Assembly (NCBI RefSeq): GCF_029094545.1
Contig: NZ_CP117835.1
Coordinates: 724,001 to 788,000 of the forward strand
Source: Alkalihalophilus pseudofirmus
GTDB lineage: Bacteria; Bacillota; Bacilli; Bacillales; Bacillaceae_D
Length of the DNA stretch: 64,000 nt
Direction: 5' to 3'
In this document: piece after piece, positions 50,219-57,479 of the stretch
Layout of the letters: every line of letters begins with the position of its first letter
Numbering within the stretch: the first letter of the stretch is position 1
Translations under genes and position numbers: made by a program
Notes under the pieces: generated by a model
Databases searched by the model: none
Seen by the model: only the letters and a program-made list of their open reading frames with translations
Told to the model about the DNA's origin: nothing

Positions 50219-50396
50219 TTGACAAGTAGTGGCGTGAAATTATTCTTATAGATTAATAATCTAATACTTTAAGAAAGGTAAAGATAAGGTAAGGCTTAAT
50301 AAGTAAGGGAGGGAGAGTAATAGCTAACATTCCTTTTAATACATCAACATAATAAAAAATACCTTCGCCCATTTCATTAAGGGGAAGGTATTTTTT
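50219..50396 (+). ncRNA. Possible small RNA (promoter to terminator without an ORF)
   Basis: TTGACA (50219-50224), 16 bp, TATTCT (50241-50246) is a moderate promoter. About 110 bp later the stem-loop at 50356-50397 ends in TTTTTTG. The intervening stretch contains a ribosome-binding-like GGGAGGGAGAG but no start codon after it. Transcription is inferred only from these signals; the region may equally be spacer with a terminator serving only the ssu-type operon. Confidence 0.3.
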
Positions 50397-50397
50397 G
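50356..50397. terminator. Terminator of the sulfonate-type ABC operon (bidirectional)
   Basis: AAAAATACCTTC-G-CCC pairs with GGG-G-AAGGTATTTTT around ATTTCATTAA. It has T-runs on both strands, immediately after the stop at 50399. Confidence 0.9.
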
Positions 50398-50398
50398 T

Positions 50399-51409
50399 TT
50401 ATTCTGCTAAAATTGCATCAAGGCGGGAGGTGTCTACAAAACCATCAAGATCTGGTTCTTTATCCATGAATTTTAATTCATATGAAGCATCTGCCCAAGC
50501 TTGTAGTGCTTCTGGATGTGTTTCAGTTGTAACTACCATGCGCTCCCAAGCTTCAGATAATACCGTTTCAGGAAGACGCTGCTGGGTTAAATTAAAGAGT
50601 GAATCGTTAATTGTTTCTAATGTACCTTCTGTATTTTCTTGTGTATATTCAACAGCTGTTTTATGACCGCGTAAGAATGCATCCACAGTTTCAGGGTTCT
50701 GCTCTAAAAATTGTTTAGATGTAACGATGACAACACTAGGAAGCGTTTCGCCTAAGAAAACTTGATCCCATTCAGTAATAACGTTAGCTCCTAGCTCTTC
50801 CACTAAATACGTACCCCATGGCTCTGGAGCTGCTGCTGCATCAATTTGACCTTGTTCAAACATAGCAACCATATTTGCAGGAGCAATACGAGATTGATGC
50901 TCAACTGTTCCGCCTACGCGGTTCGATTCTAAACCGAGTTCTTTAAGCATCATTTCAAGTTGAACATTGTGTGTGCAGCCATTACCTGGTGTACAGAAAG
51001 ACTTGCCGCCGAAATCTTCAAGTGTTTCGATACCTGAGCCGTCACGTGCAACAATCAGGGTTGCGCCATTTGCTGCAGCACCTAACACTACAATATCTCC
51101 GCCAGTCAGGAAGTAGTTAATCGCAGGGCCGGGTCCGACATACCCGATATCAAGATTTCCCGTTTCTAGTGCCTCAATAAAGTCATTTCCATTAGGATAA
51201 TGCTGATAATCTGCAGTTACCTCTCCTAGCTCTTCGTCAAAAAAGCCTTTTTCCTTACCTACAATTGCAGCTGCGTGATCCAAGTTTGGAAAGTATCCTA
51301 CGTTGATATTTTCTGCAGGGCCATCTCCAGTTGTAGAGCCCGCTCCACAAGCAGTCAGTGCAGCAATCGTTAAAGCAATTCCACTTGCTTTTAACCATTT
51401 CTTCATCAT
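50399..51409 (-). CDS. SsuA/TauA-type ABC substrate-binding lipoprotein
   Basis: This 336-residue lipoprotein has signal IALTIAALTAC (lipidated Cys about residue 20) and an NMT1/SsuA-type periplasmic-binding fold: INVGYFPNLDHAAAIVGKEKGFFDEE, NLDIGYVGPGPAINYFLTGGDIVVLGAAANGATLIVARD, GKSFCTPGNGCTHNVQLEMMLKELG and DAAAAPEPWGTYLVEELGA. An unusual Cys pair (FCTPGNGC) lies in the ligand-loop region. Aliphatic sulfonates, taurine, nitrate or a thiamine precursor are all possible substrates. The start is the ATG at 51409 or 51406 after GGGGGAG. Confidence 0.82.
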   Translation of the reverse strand: MMKKWLKASGIALTIAALTACGAGSTTGDGPAENINVGYFPNLDHAAAIVGKEKGFFDEELGEVTADYQHYPNGNDFIEALETGNLDIGYVGPGPAINYFLTGGDIVVLGAAANGATLIVARDGSGIETLEDFGGKSFCTPGNGCTHNVQLEMMLKELGLESNRVGGTVEHQSRIAPANMVAMFEQGQIDAAAAPEPWGTYLVEELGANVITEWDQVFLGETLPSVVIVTSKQFLEQNPETVDAFLRGHKTAVEYTQENTEGTLETINDSLFNLTQQRLPETVLSEAWERMVVTTETHPEALQAWADASYELKFMDKEPDLDGFVDTSRLDAILAE

Positions 51410-51429
51410 TTTCTCCCCCATATTCTTTT

Positions 51430-52185
51430 TTATTTTGAGTAACCCCATCTTTGCAATACTTTACGCTCGATCGGATTGAAAATTAGATATTCTACAATTA
51501 AGCCTATAACAGCGATAATAATCATAATAGCTATAACTAATTCCATATTGAAAAAGTCACGTGCATCTAGAAGTGTACGTCCAAGACCGCCTCTGCCAAG
51601 TAGTTCAGCTGCCATTAATGCCCGCCAGCCAAATGCCCAAGCAAGTCTGACACCAGTTAGAGCAGAAGGGATTGAAGCAGGGATAAGAACTTTCCAAACA
51701 AGTTCAAGACCCTTATATCCCATTGTTCGTGCAGCTCGAATGAGTAGTGGTTGAACATTTTTTATACCCATCCGCATGTTCATTGTCATCGGCCATGTGC
51801 CGCCTAAAATGATAACAAACAAAATTGCTAAGGAGCCGCCTTGAAACATGACAAGAGCTAATGGAAGCCAGACGATACTCGGAACGGATTGCAAAGCTAC
51901 AACGAGAGATCCGAGGGTTTCGTCTGCTAGTTTTGAAGTAGCAAGAATGATACCGAGTATAGATCCGATAATGACGGCTAGTGCGAAGCCCAAACTAATC
52001 CGTCCCAAACTTGTAGTAAGTGCTGCTGTTAAAATCCCAGTCTCAAAAAATCCTCTGTACAACTCAACGAATGAGAGGAGGGGAGAAGGGAACATTCGTG
52101 TTTGAAAAAGGTCAATTCTATATATGATCTCCCATATCGCGATGAGAGCGATAAAGAAGAGTAGCCTTCTGACTATTGTAGTCAT
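51430..52185 (-). CDS. SsuC/TauC-type ABC permease
   Basis: This 251-residue binding-protein-dependent permease has six helices and the EAA-type loop AARTMGYKGLELVWKVLIPASIPSALTGVRLAWAFGWRALMAAELL. AAGGAGG lies before the ATG at 52185. The gene begins 68 bp inside the end of the ATPase gene, an unusually long overlap that fixes their ratio. It pairs with the binding protein encoded 20 bp downstream. Confidence 0.88.
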   Translation of the reverse strand: MTTIVRRLLFFIALIAIWEIIYRIDLFQTRMFPSPLLSFVELYRGFFETGILTAALTTSLGRISLGFALAVIIGSILGIILATSKLADETLGSLVVALQSVPSIVWLPLALVMFQGGSLAILFVIILGGTWPMTMNMRMGIKNVQPLLIRAARTMGYKGLELVWKVLIPASIPSALTGVRLAWAFGWRALMAAELLGRGGLGRTLLDARDFFNMELVIAIMIIIAVIGLIVEYLIFNPIERKVLQRWGYSK

Positions 52186-52963
52186 CTCCCATTTCCTCCT
52201 TCATAACTTTTTCGATTTCTCCAGCTAATTGATCGTTGATTTTCTCTTCAAGTTCTGCAAACTCTTTTGAAGACGGCTTTCTTGGACGTGGGAGATTCAC
52301 ATCAAAAACATTAATAATACCACCAGGGCGAGTGCCCATCAATACGATACGGTCAGATAATAAGATTGATTCACGGATATTATGAGTGACAAAAAGAATG
52401 GTTTTTCTTGTTTGTTCCCATATATATTGAACTTCTTTATGAAGCATTGATCGTGTTTGTTCATCTAATGCGCCGAATGGTTCATCCATTAAAAGAACAT
52501 CTGGGTCCATAGCAAGAGCTCTGGCTATGGCTACACGCTGCTTCATTCCTCCTGATAGTTCATGTGGGTAGGAGTCGATAAATTTACTTAAATGAACCAG
52601 CTTTAAATATTGAATAGCGCGCTCTCTAGCTTCTTGTTTGCTGTATTGTTTTTTAAGGGCAAATGTGACATTCTCAATCACGCTTAGCCAAGGCATTAAT
52701 GCAGCTTCTTGGAAGACGACCCCGCGGTCTGCTCCTGGTCCTGCTACAGGCTTATTTCCGACTGAAACAGTTCCTTTTGATGCTTGATCAAGACCAGCAA
52801 CAATATTTAATAAGGTTGATTTTCCGCAGCCTGATGGCCCGAGCAATGAAACAAACTCACCTGATTTTACTTCTAAATCTATCTCTTCAAATACCGTGTA
52901 AGCGGTATTGTCTTGTTTGTTATCGAATGTTTTACCGACACTCTTAATTGATACACCAGCCAT
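52118..52963 (-). CDS. SsuB/TauB-type ABC ATPase
   Basis: This 281-residue ATPase has Walker A GPSGCGKSTLLNIVAGLD, Q-loop VFQEAALMPWLSVIEN, signature LSGGMKQRVAIARAL, Walker B VLLMDEPFGALDEQTR and switch His in VTHNIRES. It belongs to the nitrate/sulfonate/taurine subfamily. It is first gene of the operon, with a consensus promoter upstream (53032-53060). The C-terminal 22 codons overlap the permease gene. Confidence 0.9.
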   Translation of the reverse strand: MAGVSIKSVGKTFDNKQDNTAYTVFEEIDLEVKSGEFVSLLGPSGCGKSTLLNIVAGLDQASKGTVSVGNKPVAGPGADRGVVFQEAALMPWLSVIENVTFALKKQYSKQEARERAIQYLKLVHLSKFIDSYPHELSGGMKQRVAIARALAMDPDVLLMDEPFGALDEQTRSMLHKEVQYIWEQTRKTILFVTHNIRESILLSDRIVLMGTRPGGIINVFDVNLPRPRKPSSKEFAELEEKINDQLAGEIEKVMKEEMGDDYNSQKATLLYRSHRDMGDHI

Positions 52964-53031
52964 TGGTTGCTCCTTTCTAAAATGCTAATATTTTATAAAT
53001 CATATCAACTTAGTAGGTTTTAGTTGTTCTT

Positions 53032-53060
53032 AGTATATGTAGAGTTTAGGGAAGTGTCAA
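53032..53060 (-). promoter_or_regulatory. Promoter of the sulfonate-type ABC operon
   Basis: On the minus strand TTGACA (53055-53060), a 17-bp spacer and TATACT (53032-53037), one base from consensus overall. The leader of about 60 bp is AT-rich. In B. subtilis ssu genes are controlled by cysteine availability through CymR; no confident CymR box was identified. Confidence 0.85.
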
Positions 53061-53261
53061 TCGTTTTTTGAAAACTAAATAAATCTAATGTGGTAAAAGA
53101 AATGTGTTGATTTTTAGTTCAATTTCCATCATTCTATAACTTTGTGGTAAACTAAGCGTTGTAATCTACTTGAAGTGATTAAGCAATTTGATACAAATTG
53201 ATATATTTTACCGTTTTATCTTAATGGATAACGATAATTATAGAAGACGGGGAGAGCCAAG

Positions 53262-53831
53262 ATGACTAAACAATGGGAATTAATAGATGCACTACGTCAT
53301 ACTCGTCATGATTGGCTGAATGTTATTCAACTAATAAAGGGGAATTTAGCTTTAAAGCGCTATGATCGAATTGAACAGATTATTGAGGAAGTAACTGCCC
53401 AATCTTTAAATGAAAGTAAATTATCGGTCATGGGTACACCGGATGTAGCGGCATTTTTGCTCACATACAACTGGGAGTGCACTAAAATGAAGATTGATGT
53501 TGATGTAATCGGTGAAATTCAATCCCTTAAAGCCAATGAAGACAAGCTGTACAGAACCTGTCAAACCATCATTAATCAAATGGCAGAATTAAGTTCTAGT
53601 AGTTCTGAAAACCACCTTCTTATAACATTTTTATTTACACATACTGAAGAAGAGTCGGGAAATCACAACAACTGTCAACTGACATTCGACTATCAAGGAA
53701 TATTACAAATGAATAAAGAAGAATGGCACCAAATTTTAAAGAGTTTGGAGCTTGAAGTGGATGTTAAAGTCGATCTGATCGAATGGAATGAACATGAATG
53801 TGTTCTCCAAACAACGTTCACAATAAATTGA
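53262..53831 (+). CDS. spo0B: Sporulation phosphorelay phosphotransferase Spo0B
   Basis: The product is 189 residues. Its N-terminal helical hairpin carries the phospho-accepting His16 in LRHTRHDWLNVIQLIKGNLALKRYDRIEQIIEE. A degenerate kinase-like C-terminal domain follows (PDVAAFLLTYNWECTKMKIDVDVIGEIQSL). It relays phosphate from Spo0F to Spo0A at sporulation onset. It is slightly shorter at the N-terminus than the B. subtilis protein. It is followed 11 bp later by obgE, as in Bacillus; however rplU-ysxB-rpmA, usually upstream, are replaced by the divergent ABC operon. Confidence 0.93.
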   Translation: MTKQWELIDALRHTRHDWLNVIQLIKGNLALKRYDRIEQIIEEVTAQSLNESKLSVMGTPDVAAFLLTYNWECTKMKIDVDVIGEIQSLKANEDKLYRTCQTIINQMAELSSSSSENHLLITFLFTHTEEESGNHNNCQLTFDYQGILQMNKEEWHQILKSLELEVDVKVDLIEWNEHECVLQTTFTIN

Positions 53832-53842
53832 GGTGAAAATAC

Positions 53843-55129
53843 ATGTTTGTAGATAAGGTTAAGGTTTATGTAAAAGGCGGTGACGGTGGTAATGGAATGG
53901 TTGCTTACCGCCGAGAAAAGTATGTACCAGACGGAGGCCCTGCTGGTGGAGATGGGGGAAAAGGAGCAAGCGTTGTTTTTGAAGTAGAAGAAGGCTTGCG
54001 TACATTAATGGATTTCCGCTATCAAAGACATTTTAAGGCGCCGCGCGGGGAGCATGGACGCTCTAAAAGCCAGCACGGTAAAAATTCGCCAGATATGGTC
54101 GTTAAAGTTCCACCTGGTACAACGGTACTAGATGATCAGACAGGGCAGGTTATTGCGGACTTAACAGAGCACGGTCAACGCGCAGTTATTGCAAAAGGAG
54201 GCCGCGGGGGACGTGGGAATACTCGATTTGCAACACCTGTAAATCCAGCACCTGAAATTGCTGAAAATGGTGAACCAGGTCAAGAGCGTGATGTGGTGCT
54301 TGAGTTGAAAGTGTTAGCTGATGTTGGATTAGTTGGATTCCCAAGCGTTGGTAAATCAACATTATTATCCGTTGTTTCTGCAGCTAAACCTAAAATTGCT
54401 GATTATCACTTTACGACAATTACTCCTAACCTAGGAGTTGTAGAAACCGAAGATCACCGTAGTTTTGTTATGGCAGATCTGCCTGGATTGATTGAAGGAG
54501 CTCACCAAGGAGTTGGGTTAGGTCATCAATTCTTGCGTCATATTGAACGTACGAGAGTCATTGTTCATATGATTGATATGTCTGCTCTTGAAGGCAGAGA
54601 TCCTTATGAAGATTATTTAAAGATTAACGAAGAACTAAAACAATACAACATGCGTCTTCTTGAACGTCCGCAGCTTATTGTGGCTAATAAAATGGACATG
54701 CCTGATTCAGAAGAAAATCTTAAGAACTTTAAAGAAAAAATGGAAGACGATGTAGAAATCTTCCCTATTTCAACGGTCACAAGACAAGGGCTTCGTGACT
54801 TACTTCTTACAATTGCTGACAAAATTGAAACGACTCCTGAGTTCCCTCTTTACGATGAAGAAGAGAAAGAGTCAACTCGTGTGGTTTATAAGCATGAGAA
54901 AAAAGAGCTGCCATTTGTTATCAGCCGTGATGATAGTGGAACGTTTGTTATCAGCGGAGCTGAAATTGAACGCTTAACGAAAATGACCGACTTCACTCAT
55001 GATGAATCCATTCGCCGTTTCTCAAGAACTCTTCGTCATATGGGTGTTGATGATGCATTGCGCGAACGCGGAGCAAAAGATGGCGATCTTGTTCGTCTGC
55101 TCAAGTTTGAATTCGAATTTATTGAATAG
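53843..55129 (+). CDS. obgE: Obg-family GTPase
   Basis: This 428-residue protein has the glycine-rich Obg fold at about 1-158 ([32 protein letters not shown]), a GTPase domain with G1 [10 protein letters not shown]3 DLPGLIEG and G4 NKMD, then the C-terminal OCT domain ([26 protein letters not shown]...). It functions in 50S assembly and stress or sporulation control and couples with spo0B. Confidence 0.97.
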   Translation: MFVDKVKVYVKGGDGGNGMVAYRREKYVPDGGPAGGDGGKGASVVFEVEEGLRTLMDFRYQRHFKAPRGEHGRSKSQHGKNSPDMVVKVPPGTTVLDDQTGQVIADLTEHGQRAVIAKGGRGGRGNTRFATPVNPAPEIAENGEPGQERDVVLELKVLADVGLVGFPSVGKSTLLSVVSAAKPKIADYHFTTITPNLGVVETEDHRSFVMADLPGLIEGAHQGVGLGHQFLRHIERTRVIVHMIDMSALEGRDPYEDYLKINEELKQYNMRLLERPQLIVANKMDMPDSEENLKNFKEKMEDDVEIFPISTVTRQGLRDLLLTIADKIETTPEFPLYDEEEKESTRVVYKHEKKELPFVISRDDSGTFVISGAEIERLTKMTDFTHDESIRRFSRTLRHMGVDDALRERGAKDGDLVRLLKFEFEFIE

Positions 55130-55155
55130 AAACCATAAGATATTATGCATATAAA

Positions 55156-55189
55156 GGAAAAACTGTCTTGTCTAAAGAGACAGTTTTTC
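55156..55189 (+). terminator. Terminator of spo0B-obgE
   Basis: AAAAACTGTCT pairs with AGACAGTTTTT around a loop of about 8 bases, followed by CTTTATG. Confidence 0.9.
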
Positions 55190-55214
55190 TTTATGTGTGG
55201 ACAAAATGTCAGAA

Positions 55215-55249
55215 AACGGTTGTCAAATAAGGATAACCGTTATTATAAT
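55215..55249 (+). promoter_or_regulatory. pheB promoter with inverted-repeat operator candidate
   Basis: TTGTCA (55220-55225), 18 bp, TATAAT (55244-55249) is a good promoter. A perfect inverted repeat AACGGTT-N13-AACCGTT (55215-55241) brackets the spacer. A repressor bound there would block both boxes. The leading candidate ligand-sensor is PheB itself (an ACT-domain protein with a helix-turn-helix-like segment), but this is a guess. Confidence 0.6.
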
Positions 55250-55282
55250 AGGGAGAAGATTTAGAAGACGGTGGTGAAGTGT

Positions 55283-55726
55283 ATGTCGCGTAAACAATTT
55301 TATTTAGTCCGTGAGGATATGCTGACTGATGCAATGCAAAAAACGTTAAATGCTAAAGCGCTGCTTGACTCAGGGAAGATAAAAAAAATAAATGAAGCAG
55401 TCACGATTGCGGGACTGAGCCGTAGTGCATTTTATAAATATAAGGACGGAATTTTACCCTTTAATACAATGGTTAAAGAGAAAATCATTACATTATCAAT
55501 CAACTTAGTAGATCGCTCAGGCACGTTGTCTCAACTGTTACAAAAAATTGCAGAAACCGGAGCGAATGTATTAACCATTAATCAAACAATTCCATTACAA
55601 GGCAGAGCTCATATTACCTTGTCAATTGATACATCCCCGATGAAGATCGACCTTGATGAATTAATGGAGCAAGTTGAAGTTGTTGATTCAGTTGAAAAGG
55701 TTGAACTTGTTGGATCAGGGTTTTAG
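55283..55726 (+). CDS. pheB: ACT-domain protein PheB
   Basis: This 147-residue protein has an N-terminal helical part (KQFYLVREDMLTDAMQKTLNAKALLDSGKIKKINEAVTIAGLSRSAFYKYKDGILPF) that looks like a TetR/HTH-type helix-turn-helix, followed by an ACT domain (ITLSINLVDRSGTLSQLLQKIAETGANVLTINQTIPLQGRAHITLSIDTSPM). The ACT domain probably senses phenylalanine or another amino acid. The start is the ATG at 55283 with GGTGGTGAAG upstream; that gives the 147-residue length of B. subtilis PheB. It is upstream of pheA. Confidence 0.92.
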   Translation: MSRKQFYLVREDMLTDAMQKTLNAKALLDSGKIKKINEAVTIAGLSRSAFYKYKDGILPFNTMVKEKIITLSINLVDRSGTLSQLLQKIAETGANVLTINQTIPLQGRAHITLSIDTSPMKIDLDELMEQVEVVDSVEKVELVGSGF

Positions 55727-55768
55727 GGAATCGATTGCTTAGACGAGTAGAGTTGAGGAGTGAATAAG

Positions 55769-56644
55769 ATGAAAGTGAGTTATTTAGGACCTGTTGGAAC
55801 ATTTACAGAGATGGCTGCAAAAGCCTTTTTCCCATTAAGTGACCGGGTGCCATTTAAGACGATCCCTGCTTGTATAGAGGCAGTGGCCGAAGATGCATGT
55901 GATGCTTGTGTCGTTCCTATAGAAAATACAATTGAGGGTTCTGTAAACATGACCATTGATTATCTTGTACATAAGCAGCGATTGCCTATTATGGGAACCA
56001 TTACGATCCCAATCGCTCAACATTTGCTTATGCACCCTAAACAGGCGGGGAAGACACCGGAGAAGATTATTTCTCATCCCCATGCTATTGCCCAATGTCA
56101 TGATTACTTACAAAGTGAATACTCTCTTGTTGATACGGAATTTATGAATTCAACAGCGGAAGCTGCACAGATGGTAGCTAATCATCCTAATCGGCCGATT
56201 GCAGCCATTGCAAATGAATTAGCTGCATCTGAGTATGAGCTCGATTTTGTAGGGTATGACATCCATGATTACAATAACAATCACACACGCTTTATCGTTT
56301 TAGCAAAAGAAGAAACAAAACTTAAGCTTCCTGCTCTAAATAGCGGCTATAAGACAACGTTAATGGTCACGCTGCCTTCGGATTATTCAGGTGCACTTCA
56401 TCAAGTTCTGTCTGCGTTTGCTTGGAGAAAAATGAACTTGTCGAAAATCGAATCTAGGCCAACTAAAACCGGCTTAGGCAATTACTTTTTTCTCATTGAT
56501 GTCGACCAGCTACAAGACGATGTACTCATTCCGGGTGTAAAATCAGAACTTGAAGCTCTAGGCTGCGGAGTAGATATTTTAGGAAGTTATCCATGTGTTC
56601 ATCATCAACATCAATCAAAGAAAACAAGCCCTACATCGTGCTAA
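55769..56644 (+). CDS. pheA: Prephenate dehydratase
   Basis: This 291-residue protein has catalytic domain VSYLGPVGTFTEMAAKAFFP... with VPIENTIEGSVNMTIDYL and ending near NHTRFIVLAKE, and a C-terminal regulatory ACT domain (TTLMVTLPSDYSGALHQVLSAFAWRKMNLSKIESRPTKTGLGNYFFLIDV), including the ESRP phenylalanine-binding motif. It makes phenylpyruvate for phenylalanine synthesis under feedback control. The start is the ATG at 55769 after GAGGAGTG; the GTG at 55760 overlaps that site. Confidence 0.95.
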   Translation: MKVSYLGPVGTFTEMAAKAFFPLSDRVPFKTIPACIEAVAEDACDACVVPIENTIEGSVNMTIDYLVHKQRLPIMGTITIPIAQHLLMHPKQAGKTPEKIISHPHAIAQCHDYLQSEYSLVDTEFMNSTAEAAQMVANHPNRPIAAIANELAASEYELDFVGYDIHDYNNNHTRFIVLAKEETKLKLPALNSGYKTTLMVTLPSDYSGALHQVLSAFAWRKMNLSKIESRPTKTGLGNYFFLIDVDQLQDDVLIPGVKSELEALGCGVDILGSYPCVHHQHQSKKTSPTSC

Positions 56645-56660
56645 GGGCTTGTTTTTTTAT
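56620..56660. terminator. Bidirectional terminator between pheA and niaR
   Basis: AAAACAAGCCCT and AGGGCTTGTTTT form a 12-bp stem flanked by A- and T-runs; the pheA stop codon lies in the loop. Confidence 0.92.
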
Positions 56661-56673
56661 TTTTAGCTTATGT

Positions 56674-57207
56674 TTAATCCTCTAATAAATATCCTTTTTT
56701 ACGAAGAGCCGAAATGGCATCCTCTAATTGTTTAGGTGTATCTGCTTCAATAGTGTGAAGATGTACGCCATTTGTCAGTTCTGAGAGGAGTGTGGCATTC
56801 GTTGCTTTCATTTCTTCATTAAATTGCTGAACTTGTTGTCTCGTATGGAAATGGAGAGAAGCTGTGAGTTCTCCGTACATCGGATGTTCTACAATCACGT
56901 TGATCACTTTCACACCATAGTCCACTAATGTATAAAGTTCATCCATTGCATCAGTTGGTTGATGCTGGCATGCAATCAGCCTTTGGTGCTTTTCCTTTGG
57001 ATGAGTCTGCATATATAAATAGCCATTTGATGTCGCAATGATGGGGTGTCCCTTCGCTTTTAACAATGACATATCTTGTACGATCACTTGGCGGCTGACA
57101 TTTGTACGAACAGATAATTCTTTACCAGTAAGTGCTTCCTTACTTTCTTTTAGCCAATCAAGTATTTGTTCACGACGTTCGTCTCCATATAATTTTTTAT
57201 CGTTCAT
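56674..57207 (-). CDS. niaR: Niacin-responsive repressor NiaR
   Basis: This 177-residue protein has an N-terminal winged helix (RREQILDWLKESKEALTGKELSVRTNVSRQVIVQDMSLLKAKGHPIIATSNGY) and a C-terminal 3H domain whose conserved histidines lie in EHPMYGEL, ASLHFH and NGVHLHTIE. It represses NAD synthesis and niacin-uptake genes. In B. subtilis (yrxA) it sits beside nifS-nadBCA; those genes are absent here, so its targets must lie elsewhere. Confidence 0.93.
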   Translation of the reverse strand: MNDKKLYGDERREQILDWLKESKEALTGKELSVRTNVSRQVIVQDMSLLKAKGHPIIATSNGYLYMQTHPKEKHQRLIACQHQPTDAMDELYTLVDYGVKVINVIVEHPMYGELTASLHFHTRQQVQQFNEEMKATNATLLSELTNGVHLHTIEADTPKQLEDAISALRKKGYLLED

Positions 57208-57420
57208 TATGTTCCATTCTCCTTTTCTGCCAACACCAATTTCTTATCCTTAGTATAACACGAATGAGTTGTATAGCCGTGTTGATCATAGCCCTTTGAA
57301 TTTATTGAACGCTTAGGCATAAACCTATTTTTGTCATCATACATTGTGCTAGAAACGGTTTCTTCTCGGTAATTCTCTTGAAAGAATAGCTGACCAAAAA
57401 GCTATTGGACGAATAGAAGT

Positions 57421-57447
57421 GTCAATACGCCTATATCGGCATACGAT
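57421..57447 (+). promoter_or_regulatory. Candidate sigma-E promoter of safA
   Basis: GTCAATA (57421-57427), 12 bp and CATACGAT (57440-57447) resemble a sigma-E promoter, 33 bp before the start codon. B. subtilis safA is sigma-E dependent. Confidence 0.55.
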
Positions 57448-57479
57448 GAAAAAGAATGGTTAGAGGAGGGAGTAAGAAC

